Positions 43,625 to 52,846 of a stretch of 64,000 bases of DNA are shown here, in pieces. The notes below the pieces were generated by a model that had not been told where the DNA came from, searched no databases, and saw only the letters and a list, made by a program, of their open reading frames with translations. Source of the stretch: Mesorhizobium sp. 1M-11 (GTDB taxonomy: Bacteria; Pseudomonadota; Alphaproteobacteria; Rhizobiales; Rhizobiaceae). Every line of letters begins with the position of its first letter. The stretch's first letter is position 1. The stretch is taken from the NCBI RefSeq assembly GCF_001303895.1, contig NZ_LJSD01000043.1, positions 62,001 through 126,000 of the forward strand, given 5' to 3'. A program made the translations under genes and the position numbers.

Positions 43625-44535
43625 CGCTCGGCCCTCGGATCGACGAAGTCGCGCAGGAAATCGCCGAACAGGTTGATACCCACCGACGTCATCAGGATCA
43701 CCAGCCCGGGCCCCAGCACCATCCATGGCGCGTCATACAGGAAGTCGCGACCCTCGCTGATCATCTTGCCCCAGGAGGGGGTCGGCGGCTGGACGCCGAG
43801 GCCGAGGAAGCTGAGCGCCGCTTCGGCAATGATCACCAGCGCTACTTCCAAAGTGGCGAGGACCAGAACCGATGGGATCACATTTGGCAGCACGTGTCCC
43901 AGCACGATGCGCCAGCCGGGCACTCCTATCGATCGCGCCGCCTCTACGAATTCCATCTGTTCGATGCGCAGCGCTTCGCCTCTCACGACACGGGCGTAAT
44001 TGACCCATAGTGCGATCGACAGCGCCAGCACCATGGTCCAGAAGCCGGGTCCCAGGATCGCCATGATCATCAGGGCCAGAAGCAGGAAGGGGAACGCCAG
44101 AAGGAAGTCGACCAATCGCATGATGAGATTGTCGACGATACCGCCGGCATAGCCGGCCACCGCGCCGAGAAGGGAGCCGATGGTGGCGGCCAGCGCGACG
44201 ACGATGATTGCGACCGCCAGCGAGGTCCGGGCGCCGACGACGATCCGGCTGAAGATGTCCCGGCCCAGATTGTCACCGCCCAGAATATGATCCCAGCCGC
44301 CACCTGTTGCCCAGACGGGCGGCAGGAAACGCCATCCCAACACCTGCTGGGCGGGATCGTACGGCGCCAGGGCGGGCGCTGCAGCGGCGCCGATCAGGAT
44401 CATGCCGATCAGAAGCAGCCCGGCCAGCCCTTTTGGGCTGCGGCGAAGCGCCTTGAGGAACTGGTTCCTCGCCACGTTGTGCACAGACTCTGTCGGTGCG
44501 GTTGCCGCGATTTGAGACAGTGTGCTGTCAGCCAT
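43621..44535 (-). CDS. Dipeptide-type ABC permease (DppC-like)
   Basis: A 304-residue membrane protein with six helices. A long hydrophilic start precedes LAGLLLIGMILIGAAAAPAL, the loop GTDxxGRD appears as LGGDNLGRDIFSRIVVGART, and the EAA segment reads VRGEALRIEQMEFVEAARSI. It forms the channel with the DppB-like subunit, whose gene overlaps its start by 8 bases. Confidence 0.93.
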   Translation of the reverse strand: MADSTLSQIAATAPTESVHNVARNQFLKALRRSPKGLAGLLLIGMILIGAAAAPALAPYDPAQQVLGWRFLPPVWATGGGWDHILGGDNLGRDIFSRIVVGARTSLAVAIIVVALAATIGSLLGAVAGYAGGIVDNLIMRLVDFLLAFPFLLLALMIMAILGPGFWTMVLALSIALWVNYARVVRGEALRIEQMEFVEAARSIGVPGWRIVLGHVLPNVIPSVLVLATLEVALVIIAEAALSFLGLGVQPPTPSWGKMISEGRDFLYDAPWMVLGPGLVILMTSVGINLFGDFLRDFVDPRAER

Positions 44536-45517
44536 GACGCATCCGCGGATCTATGATCTGGTAGAGCAGATCGATGATCAGGTTCATTCCCACGAACAGC
44601 ACCGCGGTGATGAGCACCGTGGCCTGCACGAGGGGGTAATCGCGGGTAGTGATGGCTTGTACCGACAGCCGACCGATACCGGGCCAGGCGAACACGGTTT
44701 CGGCAACGATGGCGCCAGACAGAAGGTTACCCAGCTGCAGCCCAACCATCGTGATGACCGGAATGATGGCATTGCGAAAAGCGTGCTTTAGCACGACCGT
44801 GCGAGGAGGCACTCCTTTGGCCCGGGCGAACTGGACGTAGTCCTGCCGGATCGTTTCGATCATCGCCGACCGGATCAGTCGGGCATTGACCGCCATCAGA
44901 CCGAAGGCCAGCGATACCGAGGGTAAAAGGAAGTAACGAACCTTCTGCCACAGGAGATCGAAGCGACCGTCGACAATCGCCTTCGGTATCGCAGCGATCA
45001 CCGATCCCTTGTAGCCCGAGGCCGGCAGCCAGCCGAGTTGCACGGAAAACAGAAGGATCAACAGGACACCGAGCAGGAAGGAGGGGGTGGAGACTCCGAC
45101 GACTGCGACCACGGTGCCCGCTGTGTCGATCGGGCTATCCCGGCGCAGCGCCGTCACGATGCCGATCGGGGTTGCTACCGATAGCGCCAGCACCATTGAC
45201 CACAGCGTTAGTTCCGCCGTCGCCGGCAGTCGTTCCAGGATGAGCTGCGCGGCTGGGACGCGCTGGCGCAGCGAAGTGCCGAGATCACCCCGTAACGCAT
45301 TGCCGAGATAGGAAACGTATTGATCCAGCATCGGACGATCGAGGCCGAGCTGAGTGCGTAGCCGAGCCTTGTCGGCCTCCGTCATGCCGGGGTTACCCGC
45401 GGCCATGACATCCACCGGATCACCGGGAACCAGCTTGGTCATCGCCGACACCACGAAGGCGATGCCGGCGATGATGACAAGCGCATAGGCGATCCGCTTG
45501 ATGATCAAGGGCAGCAT
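44528..45517 (-). CDS. Dipeptide-type ABC permease (DppB-like)
   Basis: A 329-residue protein with the DppB opening MLPLIIKRIAYALVIIAGIA, the large periplasmic loop after VPGDPVDVMAAGNPGMTEAD, and the EAA loop SAMIETIRQDYVQFARAKGV. ATG 45517 is preceded by GAGGAGCGGCCG and lies 10 bases after the binding-protein stop; the frame further upstream has no membrane-protein character. Confidence 0.93.
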   Translation of the reverse strand: MLPLIIKRIAYALVIIAGIAFVVSAMTKLVPGDPVDVMAAGNPGMTEADKARLRTQLGLDRPMLDQYVSYLGNALRGDLGTSLRQRVPAAQLILERLPATAELTLWSMVLALSVATPIGIVTALRRDSPIDTAGTVVAVVGVSTPSFLLGVLLILLFSVQLGWLPASGYKGSVIAAIPKAIVDGRFDLLWQKVRYFLLPSVSLAFGLMAVNARLIRSAMIETIRQDYVQFARAKGVPPRTVVLKHAFRNAIIPVITMVGLQLGNLLSGAIVAETVFAWPGIGRLSVQAITTRDYPLVQATVLITAVLFVGMNLIIDLLYQIIDPRMRHG

Positions 45518-45527
45518 CGGCCGCTCC

Positions 45528-47126
45528 TCAATTCTCGATCCAGGCGCTGTCGACGGAAATATCGCCGTCGGTGCGCAGGGCCGCATCCCGGACCGAGGAC
45601 GACAGCGCCGCAAAGTTCAGTGGCTCAAACAGCGGAGCCCAATAAGCCTGGCGCATGATGAGTGCCTGCGCGTCATCCAAAAGGGACTGCCGCGCCGCCG
45701 GATCGAACGCAACCCGTTGCGCCTCGAGCATCTTGTCCAGCGCCGCGTCCTTGCGGAAGCTGCGGTTGTAGGAACCCTGGCTGTGCAGAGCGGCGTACAG
45801 GATGTCGGCATCGTTGTATTCATATGCCATGAAGAAGATGTGGTGCTCGCCCTTGCTGGATAGCGACGCCCATTCCCCCACCGGCAGCGACTGGATTTCA
45901 AGTTCGATCCCGATGCCGCGCAACTCGGTCTGCACGATTTCGGCTGTCCGTCGGATCGGCGGCATGTCCGAGGTGATCATGCTTAGTTTCAGCCCTGCCG
46001 ACTGGCCGGCTTCAGCCAAGAGTGCCTTGGCCTTGGCCGGATCGTAGGCGTAGTCCAGCGCCTCCACCGCCTTCGAATAGCCAGGGATGGTCGTGGGCAG
46101 GGGACCGTGCGCGATTTGGCCGTTGCCGTCGAGGGCGAAAGCCAGGACCTTCTCGCGATCGATGGCGTGGCAAACGGCCTGACGGACGCGAATGTCGTCG
46201 AACGGTGCCTTGTTCAAATTGAAGACAAGGGCCCGCAACCCCTGTCTTGCCCGGGACAGAAGCTGGATATCGCTGTTCTGGCGCAACCGGCGAACAGCGT
46301 CGACCGGCACTGCCTGCCCGGTAGCGAGCACGTCGATCTCGTCCGTCTCCAGTGCCGCGATCCGCGTCGAATCCTCGGGGAAGTACAAGAACTGCACTTC
46401 GTCCGCTGCCGCCACCGGGCCGCATTTATAATCGTCGAACCGCACCAGCTTGATGCCTGTGTCGGGTGCCCAGCCTGCGAAGCGAAAGGGTCCGCAGCCG
46501 ACTGGATTGCGGCCGAACTGGTCACCCAGCGCTTCAACCGACTTGCGGGGCAAGATGGCTGTCGAGGGACTGGATAGGCCGATCCATAGCGGTACGAAGG
46601 GTTCCTTGAACCGATAGATGACAGTCAGCCGGTCCACGACCTCGGCCTTGTCGAACGGACCCAGCAGATAGGAGGATGGCGATGCCGTGGCCGGATCCAT
46701 GATCCGTTGCGTGGTCCATACGCAGGCTTCGGCATCGGCCGGGCTGCCGTCGTGGAAGGTCACGCCGTCGCGCAGGTGGAACACGATGGTCTTGTTATTG
46801 TCTGTGGCCTCCCACCGTTCAGCCAGGCCCGGCACAACCTTGCCATCGACGTCGAGACGCACCAGCGGCTCATAAATCCAGTTGTTGGTTTGATCGGAGA
46901 CCGCGATAAGGGTCTTCTGAGGGTCCAGACTGTCAGGTTCCTGGTCGCGGCCGATGCGCAAGGTTCCACCGCGTCCCTCGGCAAAGGCAGCACGACCCGG
47001 CAGGGCCATTGCGCCTGCGAGGGCTACGAAGCCACCAAGGACGCTTCGGCGGCTCAGAACGTTCTGCCGCGCATGGGCATAGGTCAGGGCCAGGAATTCC
47101 TGTGGGTCCATACGATCGAGCGACAT
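45528..47126 (-). CDS. Extracellular solute-binding protein, family 5 (DppA/OppA type)
   Basis: A 532-residue periplasmic binding protein with a twin-arginine-like leader (RQNVLSRRSVLGGFVALAGA) cut near AAFA. The mature family-5 signatures include LRIGRDQEPDSLDPQKTLIA and WEATDNNKTIVFHLRDGVTF. It presents peptides or related N-acyl compounds to the permease. ATG 47126 follows AGAGGGGAATAAACT. The neighbouring peptidase genes upstream suggest that its ligands are peptides or amides degraded after import. Confidence 0.92.
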   Translation of the reverse strand: MSLDRMDPQEFLALTYAHARQNVLSRRSVLGGFVALAGAMALPGRAAFAEGRGGTLRIGRDQEPDSLDPQKTLIAVSDQTNNWIYEPLVRLDVDGKVVPGLAERWEATDNNKTIVFHLRDGVTFHDGSPADAEACVWTTQRIMDPATASPSSYLLGPFDKAEVVDRLTVIYRFKEPFVPLWIGLSSPSTAILPRKSVEALGDQFGRNPVGCGPFRFAGWAPDTGIKLVRFDDYKCGPVAAADEVQFLYFPEDSTRIAALETDEIDVLATGQAVPVDAVRRLRQNSDIQLLSRARQGLRALVFNLNKAPFDDIRVRQAVCHAIDREKVLAFALDGNGQIAHGPLPTTIPGYSKAVEALDYAYDPAKAKALLAEAGQSAGLKLSMITSDMPPIRRTAEIVQTELRGIGIELEIQSLPVGEWASLSSKGEHHIFFMAYEYNDADILYAALHSQGSYNRSFRKDAALDKMLEAQRVAFDPAARQSLLDDAQALIMRQAYWAPLFEPLNFAALSSSVRDAALRTDGDISVDSAWIEN

Positions 47127-47211
47127 AGTTTATTCCCCTCTTTTTCTATGGCCTTGTCTGGAACCTGCGATGCCTCGCAGGCTTGTCTCCACTCGGCTGG
47201 GTCATCAGTGG

Positions 47212-49251
47212 TCACGGCAGTTCGCCGGCATCCGCGTGTCGCGTGAACCACTCTCCGATGCGTTCGGAGAAATCGAGAAACTGGCTGGGATGACGTTCCA
47301 ATCCATGATTGTTGTCGGGGTAGCTGACCAGGGCTGCTTCGACACCGCACATCTTCAAAGCGGTGAAGTACATCTCCGATTGCGTGACCGGCGTTCGCCA
47401 ATCGCGCTCGCCGCACAAGACAATCGTCGGTGTCTGGACGTTGCCGACCAAGGCGAGCGGAGAATGGCGCCAGTAGACTTCATGTTTGCCGGCTTCCCAG
47501 GGAGGGCCGGACCGCCACCGGTAGGCAAAGTAGTCCGGCCTGTCTTGAAGCAACGTCTGACTGATCCAGTCGACGACGCCATAGACGACGGCAGCCGCCG
47601 CGAAGCGACGCGTGTGTCCGATGAGCCAGGCCGTCAGCACCCCGCCGGCGGATTCTCCCGCGATATAGACACGGTCAGGGTCGATGCCGCCGCGCTTGAC
47701 CACAAGATCGACCGCGTCGGCGATCATCAGGTCGTCGGCTCCTGGGAAATCGTGCTCCAGATAGTCGGTGAAGGCTTCACCATAACCGAGTGATCCGCGA
47801 GGGTTCATCATCAGCACCGCATAGCCGCGTGCCGCCCAGAGCTGTGGGACGACGGCAAAATGTGGACCCCAGCACAGATAGGGGCCGCCATGGAGCCATA
47901 GGATCAGCGGCAGCGGCTTGTCGGCGGGAGCATCAGCGGGCCGGATCAGCCAGGCCTGCATGGGCAGCTTGGTCGCCAGCCACATCGGCTCGATCGGTGC
48001 AACCGTTATGTTCGACATCCAGTCGCTTTCATGCGTCACCTGCTGGCAGTGAGTGCCGTCGACTGACAGGATTGCGACTTCGTCGGTTCGCGTCGAGCTG
48101 CCGTGCAGTATGGCGATTTCGCCATCGCGCGAGACCGAAACGAACTTGCTCCACAGCACATAACCGGAAACGGCCGAGCCGCCGACCTCTCGCGACAACA
48201 CCGTCCATCGCCCTTCGAGGTCGACCTTTTGCAAACATCCGGCACCTTCATGCGGAACGAGTGCGAGCAATCCCGAGCTGTCGGGCAGCCAGAGCAGTTC
48301 CTGATGGACTTCGAGTCCATCGGGGTGCGTCAACGTGCGAAGATTCCCTCCCGATCGGCTCATGACGTGGACGACATTCGTACGGAAGCTCTTCTGCGAA
48401 CCACGGGAGCCCACAAATGCGATCCATTCGCCATCGGGGGAGACTGTGGCATGGGCAATTGTTCCGCCGAAGCGGGTGAGACGGGTGACAGCCCCGTCTG
48501 CAATCGAAAAACTGTATACGTCTGCCGCGACGACATTGGCCGGGTTCACGGGCCCCGGCGGCGTCGGATCGCGCAGCATCGACATGATCACATTGCGGCT
48601 GTCGGAGGACCAGGAGATGTGTCCTGCGAGCTTCAGTTTTGTCACCAGTGCGAGCGGGCCACCATGTTCGAACGGATCGACGGTGAGCTGCCGGATGGTT
48701 GCGCTCTCGACATCCAACAGGAATATCTGATGATGTCCCTCGGGCAGGAGCTCGGCATCCACACCTTCTATCCGCCGCAGAAGACGCTCCGTGTACTGAC
48801 CCGGCCGTGCCCATCGTTCCGTCCGCAAGCCATGCCAGGCCGGAGCGGTCCGCTTGTCCGTTTGAGCTGGCTGTGCCTGCGGCGCACGCATGACGAATGC
48901 GATTGTTCGACCATCTGGAGACCAGGCCAGACCTTCCGGTGTCGACGGCAGGTTGGCGATTGCCTTGGTTTCGCCGGTTGCGACAGACCACAGGCGGATT
49001 TCATTCGTGTCATCCTCTCCACCCACAAAGGCGAGCTGGTCTGAATTCGGCGACCAGCGTGGCTGGAAGCCTTGGCCCAGGTCCTGCGCCTTTCCGGACT
49101 TGCGCTCGAAGATCTGCACGTCCGAGCACCAGACGTCGCGGATGACGTCGGGCCGGTCGCGTACGTAAGCGACGTATCGCCCGTCCGGCGAAATCTGCGG
49201 ATCTGACGGCAGACGCAGCCGGAAATAGTCCTGTGGCTCAAGAACCGACAC
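47212..49251 (-). CDS. Prolyl-oligopeptidase-family (S9) peptidase
   Basis: About 679 residues: an N-terminal beta-propeller with repeated strands such as DPQISPDGRYVAYVRDRPD and WSPDGRTIAFVMR, then an alpha/beta-hydrolase catalytic domain. There, nucleophile Ser lies in YIAGESAGGVLTAWLIGHTR, Asp near GERDWRTPVTQSEMY and His in YPDNNHGLERHPSQF. No signal peptide is seen, so it acts on imported peptides in the cytoplasm. GTG 49251 has GGAGG nine bases ahead and matches the family start; an ATG at 49329 overlapping the upstream stop would add 26 atypical residues. Confidence 0.9.
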   Translation of the reverse strand: MSVLEPQDYFRLRLPSDPQISPDGRYVAYVRDRPDVIRDVWCSDVQIFERKSGKAQDLGQGFQPRWSPNSDQLAFVGGEDDTNEIRLWSVATGETKAIANLPSTPEGLAWSPDGRTIAFVMRAPQAQPAQTDKRTAPAWHGLRTERWARPGQYTERLLRRIEGVDAELLPEGHHQIFLLDVESATIRQLTVDPFEHGGPLALVTKLKLAGHISWSSDSRNVIMSMLRDPTPPGPVNPANVVAADVYSFSIADGAVTRLTRFGGTIAHATVSPDGEWIAFVGSRGSQKSFRTNVVHVMSRSGGNLRTLTHPDGLEVHQELLWLPDSSGLLALVPHEGAGCLQKVDLEGRWTVLSREVGGSAVSGYVLWSKFVSVSRDGEIAILHGSSTRTDEVAILSVDGTHCQQVTHESDWMSNITVAPIEPMWLATKLPMQAWLIRPADAPADKPLPLILWLHGGPYLCWGPHFAVVPQLWAARGYAVLMMNPRGSLGYGEAFTDYLEHDFPGADDLMIADAVDLVVKRGGIDPDRVYIAGESAGGVLTAWLIGHTRRFAAAAVVYGVVDWISQTLLQDRPDYFAYRWRSGPPWEAGKHEVYWRHSPLALVGNVQTPTIVLCGERDWRTPVTQSEMYFTALKMCGVEAALVSYPDNNHGLERHPSQFLDFSERIGEWFTRHADAGELP

Positions 49252-49325
49252 GTGAGAGATCCTCCATTGGATTGGCTGGTGCTGCCGCGAAGGGAGCATT
49301 GCTGACCCGCTGCACGAAGGTGCCG

Positions 49326-50588
49326 TCATCCACCCCGGGGAAGGGCGCCGATGCCGAGGCGCCGATGCGCAATTCCTGCAAACATGCCCGCTGCGACCGG
49401 CAGTACGTCGTCGTTGAAATCGTAGAGGGGGTGGTGGAGATAGGCGCTGTCTTCACCATTGCCGACGAAGAAAAAGCAACCGGGGACCTTCTCGAGGTAG
49501 AAGGCGAAGTCCTCGGCGCCCATGGTGGGAAGCTGATGGACATATCCGGCGTTGTCGGGCCCGACGACCTCGACGGCGACGGCCACCGTGAAATCGGTTT
49601 CCGTAGCGTGGTTCACGACGGGCGGAATGCGCAGGATACGCGTCAACTCCACACCTGCCCCATGGGCGTGGCAGATGCTTTTGACCAGCCGGCCGAGTTC
49701 GCGATCAATCATTGCTCCGGTTTCTGGACTGGCATCCCGTGTGTTGATCGTCATCGAAGCGCGGCCGGGAATGACGTTATGGGCGTTGCCGCCATGAAAT
49801 TGCGTGACGCTGACCACTCCCGCCTCCAGGGGCGAAAGGCGTCGCGACACCACGCTTTGCATGGAATGGATGAGACTCGCGCCTACAAATATCGGATCGA
49901 CTGCCAGGTCGGGCCGCGAGGAGTGACCGCCGTTGCCGATGATGGTGACCTCATACACCGAAGTGCCGCCCATGGCCGGACCTGTCTTGGCGAAAACCCG
50001 GCCCAGCCTGTAACCAGGGCGGTTGTGAAAGCCATAGATGGCATCGACTTCGGCGAGCACACCTTCCTCGATCATGCGAACGGCACCGGTGCCGCCTTCC
50101 TCGGCAGGCTGAAACAGCAGCTTGAGGCGTCCATTCAACTGTGCATTGTCGGAAGCAAGCTTTGCGGCTGCGAGCAGCAACGAGGCGGTATGCCCGTCAT
50201 GGCCGCATGCATGCATCTTGCCTGGCATGGTCGAAGCATAATCCAGGCCTGTCTCTTCCTGTATCGGCAGGGCGTCCATATCGGCGCGAAAGCAGATGGT
50301 TGGCCCCGGCCGCCCGGTATCCAGCATGCCGATCACGCCGGTGCCTGCAATGCCCTGTCTGGTCTCGTAGCCGTGCCGGACAAGGAAATTTGCGACAAGG
50401 TCGGCGGTTTCCCGCTCTTCGAATTTCAATTCGGGCCTGCTGTGCAGATGACGGCGAATGGAGATTGCTTCTTCCACTGCCGGCGACGGGAATTTGGTCA
50501 AAGGTCCTGGCATCATTCCCCGATCGTGCTTTCGCATCTCAAGAGCCTGCTCAAGAAACGAAAGTTCCCTCCCAGCGTCGTTCGACAT
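49326..50588 (-). CDS. M20-family amidohydrolase/peptidase
   Basis: A 420-residue metal-dependent hydrolase. IRRHLHSRPELKFEERETAD, FRADMDALPIQEETGL, KMHACGHDGHTASLLLAAAK and LLFQPAEEGGTGAVRMIEEG are the signatures of the hippurate hydrolase/aminoacylase branch. It cleaves N-acylated amino acids or amides. It is the first gene of the operon that continues with the S9 peptidase and the dipeptide-type transporter, so the operon seems made for uptake and breakdown of peptides or acylated amino acids. It is divergent from leuC, sharing a 225-base promoter region. Confidence 0.92.
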   Translation of the reverse strand: MSNDAGRELSFLEQALEMRKHDRGMMPGPLTKFPSPAVEEAISIRRHLHSRPELKFEERETADLVANFLVRHGYETRQGIAGTGVIGMLDTGRPGPTICFRADMDALPIQEETGLDYASTMPGKMHACGHDGHTASLLLAAAKLASDNAQLNGRLKLLFQPAEEGGTGAVRMIEEGVLAEVDAIYGFHNRPGYRLGRVFAKTGPAMGGTSVYEVTIIGNGGHSSRPDLAVDPIFVGASLIHSMQSVVSRRLSPLEAGVVSVTQFHGGNAHNVIPGRASMTINTRDASPETGAMIDRELGRLVKSICHAHGAGVELTRILRIPPVVNHATETDFTVAVAVEVVGPDNAGYVHQLPTMGAEDFAFYLEKVPGCFFFVGNGEDSAYLHHPLYDFNDDVLPVAAGMFAGIAHRRLGIGALPRGG

Positions 50589-50741
50589 CCCGGCTTTGAA
50601 ATCTGGCAGAACGCCGCCGATGTGCTGTCGAAACGAAAGCTTGTTTTCCTACCCATTTGCTCGACAAGCCATTGGCTGATCGGCAGCGCCACCCTAGTGA
50701 TTTGGCAGGCTCGGCGGCCAACAGGATTTACCGATCAATCG

Positions 50742-50756
50742 ATGCAAGTTTTGCAT
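50742..50756. promoter_or_regulatory. LysR-type T-N11-A palindrome in the divergent promoter
   Basis: ATGCAA-GTT-TTGCAT is a perfect 6-base inverted repeat; it reads T-N11-A from 50743 to 50755, the core of LysR-regulator sites. It lies about 58 bases before leuC and about 150 bases before the M20 gene. A LysR gene lies at the far end of the leuC cluster. Confidence 0.5.
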
Positions 50757-50813
50757 GAGACCGTTCGCATTCGCCGACGCTAACCTCGCCGTTACAGGCC
50801 GGAGGTTGAGGCA

Positions 50814-52232
50814 GTGCATAGAGCGCGGACACTTTACGACAAACTCGTTGACCGCCACACGGTACGAAAACTCGACGAGCATGCCCAACAGGTTCTTCTC
50901 TACGTCGATCGTACCGTGCTGAATGAATATACGTCACCTCAGGCGTTCACTGCCCTGCGCATTGCGGAACGTCCCGTCTGGCGTCCCGCCGCGGCGCTCG
51001 GTGTGGTTGATCACGTCAATCCGACCGTCGTCGGCCGGATCGCCATACCGGAGGATGCAGCGAAACAGACAAGCTATTTCGCCGAGAATTGCCGGGATTT
51101 CGGCATCGAGATTTTCGACATGAAGCATGCGATGCAAGGCATCGAGCATGTGGTGATGCCGGAAATCGGCCTGGTGCTGCCAGGGATGGTGATTGCGGCG
51201 GGCGACAGCCACACCACCACCTATGGTGCCTTTGGTGCGCTCGGCTTCGGCATCGGCACCTCCGATATCGAGCACTACCTCGCAACTCAGACACTGATCT
51301 ACAAACGACTTGGATCAATGCGCGTGACACTGGATGGAGATCTGCCCCCGGGCGTGCGCTCGAAGGATGTCGTCATGGCATTGATCGAGAGCATCGGCGC
51401 TTCGGGTGCAACCGGTTATGCAATCGAATTTCAGGGGGGTGGTATCCGTGCGCTCAGCATCGAGGCACGCATGACCCTTTGCAACATGGCCGTCGAGTGC
51501 GGCGCGCGCGGCGCTCTCATTGCCCCAGACGAAAAGGTCATGACCTATCTTTCCAAAACAGTTCGGGCTCCCAGGGACGAACTTTGGCGCCTGGCGTCCG
51601 AGAGATGGCTGTCGTTACAAAGTGACTGCGACGCGATCTTCGACAGAGAAGTCATCTTGGCGGCCAAGGAAATTGCCCCCATGGTGACGTGGGGTACAAG
51701 CCCGGATCAAGCGGTCAAGATCACGGAATGCGTGCCGGACCCTCGCATGCAGGCAGATCCCGTTCGCCGGCACGCCATCGAGCGCGCGCTGGCCTATATG
51801 GATCTCAGGCCCGGCCAGCCGGTGAATACGATCCAGATCCAGGCTGCCTTTATCGGTTCCTGCACCAACTCTCGCATCGAAGACCTTCGCGATGCGGCCC
51901 GGGTTCTTGATGGCCGACATATTGCGTCCGGTGTAAGGGCTATAGTGGTTCCCGGTTCCATGTCGGTAAGGCGTCAGGCTGAAGCCGAGGGCCTCGATCG
52001 CATTTTCACGTCGGCCGGATTTGAATGGCGGCAGTCGGGCTGCTCGATGTGCCTGGCGATGAACGATGATGTTCTGGCCCGGGCGGAACGTTGCGCCTCC
52101 AGTACCAACCGCAATTTCGAAGACCGTCAAGGGGCCGGCGGGCGCACACATCTGATGAGCCCGGCCATGGTTGCCGCTTCTGCCGTTGCTGGCCGCCTTG
52201 CCGATGTTCGTCAACTCGTGGGTGAGCGCTAG
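50814..52232 (+). CDS. LeuC-family hydro-lyase large subunit (isopropylmalate isomerase paralogue)
   Basis: A 472-residue aconitase-superfamily protein. LYDKLVDRHTVRKLDEHAQQ and NEYTSPQAFTALRIAERPVW match LeuC. The three cluster cysteines are in FIGSCTNSRIEDLRDAARVL and WRQSGCSMCLAMNDDVLARA. The motif usually written DHNVPT reads DHVNPTV here, a departure near the active site. AGDSHTTTYGAFGALGFGIG is normal. Leucine synthesis is possible, but the setting (peptide operon, hydrolase, LysR, no leuB) points to a dedicated catabolic isomerisation. GTG 50814 follows GGAGG. Confidence 0.88.
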   Translation: MHRARTLYDKLVDRHTVRKLDEHAQQVLLYVDRTVLNEYTSPQAFTALRIAERPVWRPAAALGVVDHVNPTVVGRIAIPEDAAKQTSYFAENCRDFGIEIFDMKHAMQGIEHVVMPEIGLVLPGMVIAAGDSHTTTYGAFGALGFGIGTSDIEHYLATQTLIYKRLGSMRVTLDGDLPPGVRSKDVVMALIESIGASGATGYAIEFQGGGIRALSIEARMTLCNMAVECGARGALIAPDEKVMTYLSKTVRAPRDELWRLASERWLSLQSDCDAIFDREVILAAKEIAPMVTWGTSPDQAVKITECVPDPRMQADPVRRHAIERALAYMDLRPGQPVNTIQIQAAFIGSCTNSRIEDLRDAARVLDGRHIASGVRAIVVPGSMSVRRQAEAEGLDRIFTSAGFEWRQSGCSMCLAMNDDVLARAERCASSTNRNFEDRQGAGGRTHLMSPAMVAASAVAGRLADVRQLVGER

Positions 52233-52234
52233 AT

Positions 52235-52846
52235 ATGCAGGCCTTTGTCAAGGTGAGGGGTATTGCGGTACCACTCGCGGCAAGCAACATCGATACCGAT
52301 GTCATCATGCCCAAGCAGTTCCTGAAAGGGATAGATCGCAGCGGCCTTGATCGAGGATTGTTCTATCATCTGCGTTTCGATGAACAGGGCAGCCCCCGGC
52401 CTGGATTCATCCTCAACCAGGCAGAGTGGCGGGATGCCGCTTTCCTGATCGCGGGTCCGAATTTCGGCTGCGGATCCAGTCGCGAACACGCCGTATGGGG
52501 ACTGATGCAATACGGCATCCGCTGCATCATCGCGCAGAGTTTCGCGGGCATTTTCTTCGACAATTGTGCCCGCAACGGCCTGCTCGCCATAGAACTCGGT
52601 GAGGAAGAGGTCAGGCGTCTGCTGGACCTTGTCAGTTCCCCCGCCGACAATGTCCTTACCATTGATTTGAACAATGAAACCATCTGCGGTCGAGGGCTGG
52701 AGATTGATTTCGAGATCGATCCGATCCGTAAGGATTCCCTCCTCAAGGGGCTGGATGCCGTGGGCCAGACGCTGGAGTTCAGAGATGAGATCCGCACATT
52801 TGAGCGCAACTACTTGCGAGAAAATCCATGGCTGGAACAGAAGTGA
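52235..52846 (+). CDS. LeuD-family hydro-lyase small subunit
   Basis: A 203-residue swivel-domain protein. VPLAASNIDTDVIMPKQFLK is the LeuD opening motif, and GPNFGCGSSREHAVWGLMQY the conserved catalytic loop. IIAQSFAGIFFDNCARNGLL follows. It forms the active heterodimer with the LeuC-like subunit encoded 2 bases upstream. Its last 19 bases overlap the start of the alpha/beta hydrolase gene, so the three genes form one operon. Confidence 0.9.
   Translation: MQAFVKVRGIAVPLAASNIDTDVIMPKQFLKGIDRSGLDRGLFYHLRFDEQGSPRPGFILNQAEWRDAAFLIAGPNFGCGSSREHAVWGLMQYGIRCIIAQSFAGIFFDNCARNGLLAIELGEEEVRRLLDLVSSPADNVLTIDLNNETICGRGLEIDFEIDPIRKDSLLKGLDAVGQTLEFRDEIRTFERNYLRENPWLEQK

Noticed and set aside
50814-52846. 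Housekeeping leucine biosynthesis leuC-leuD
   Set aside because: Not excluded, but the absence of leuA/leuB, the altered DHVNPTV motif and the catabolic neighbourhood make a dedicated paralogue more likely.
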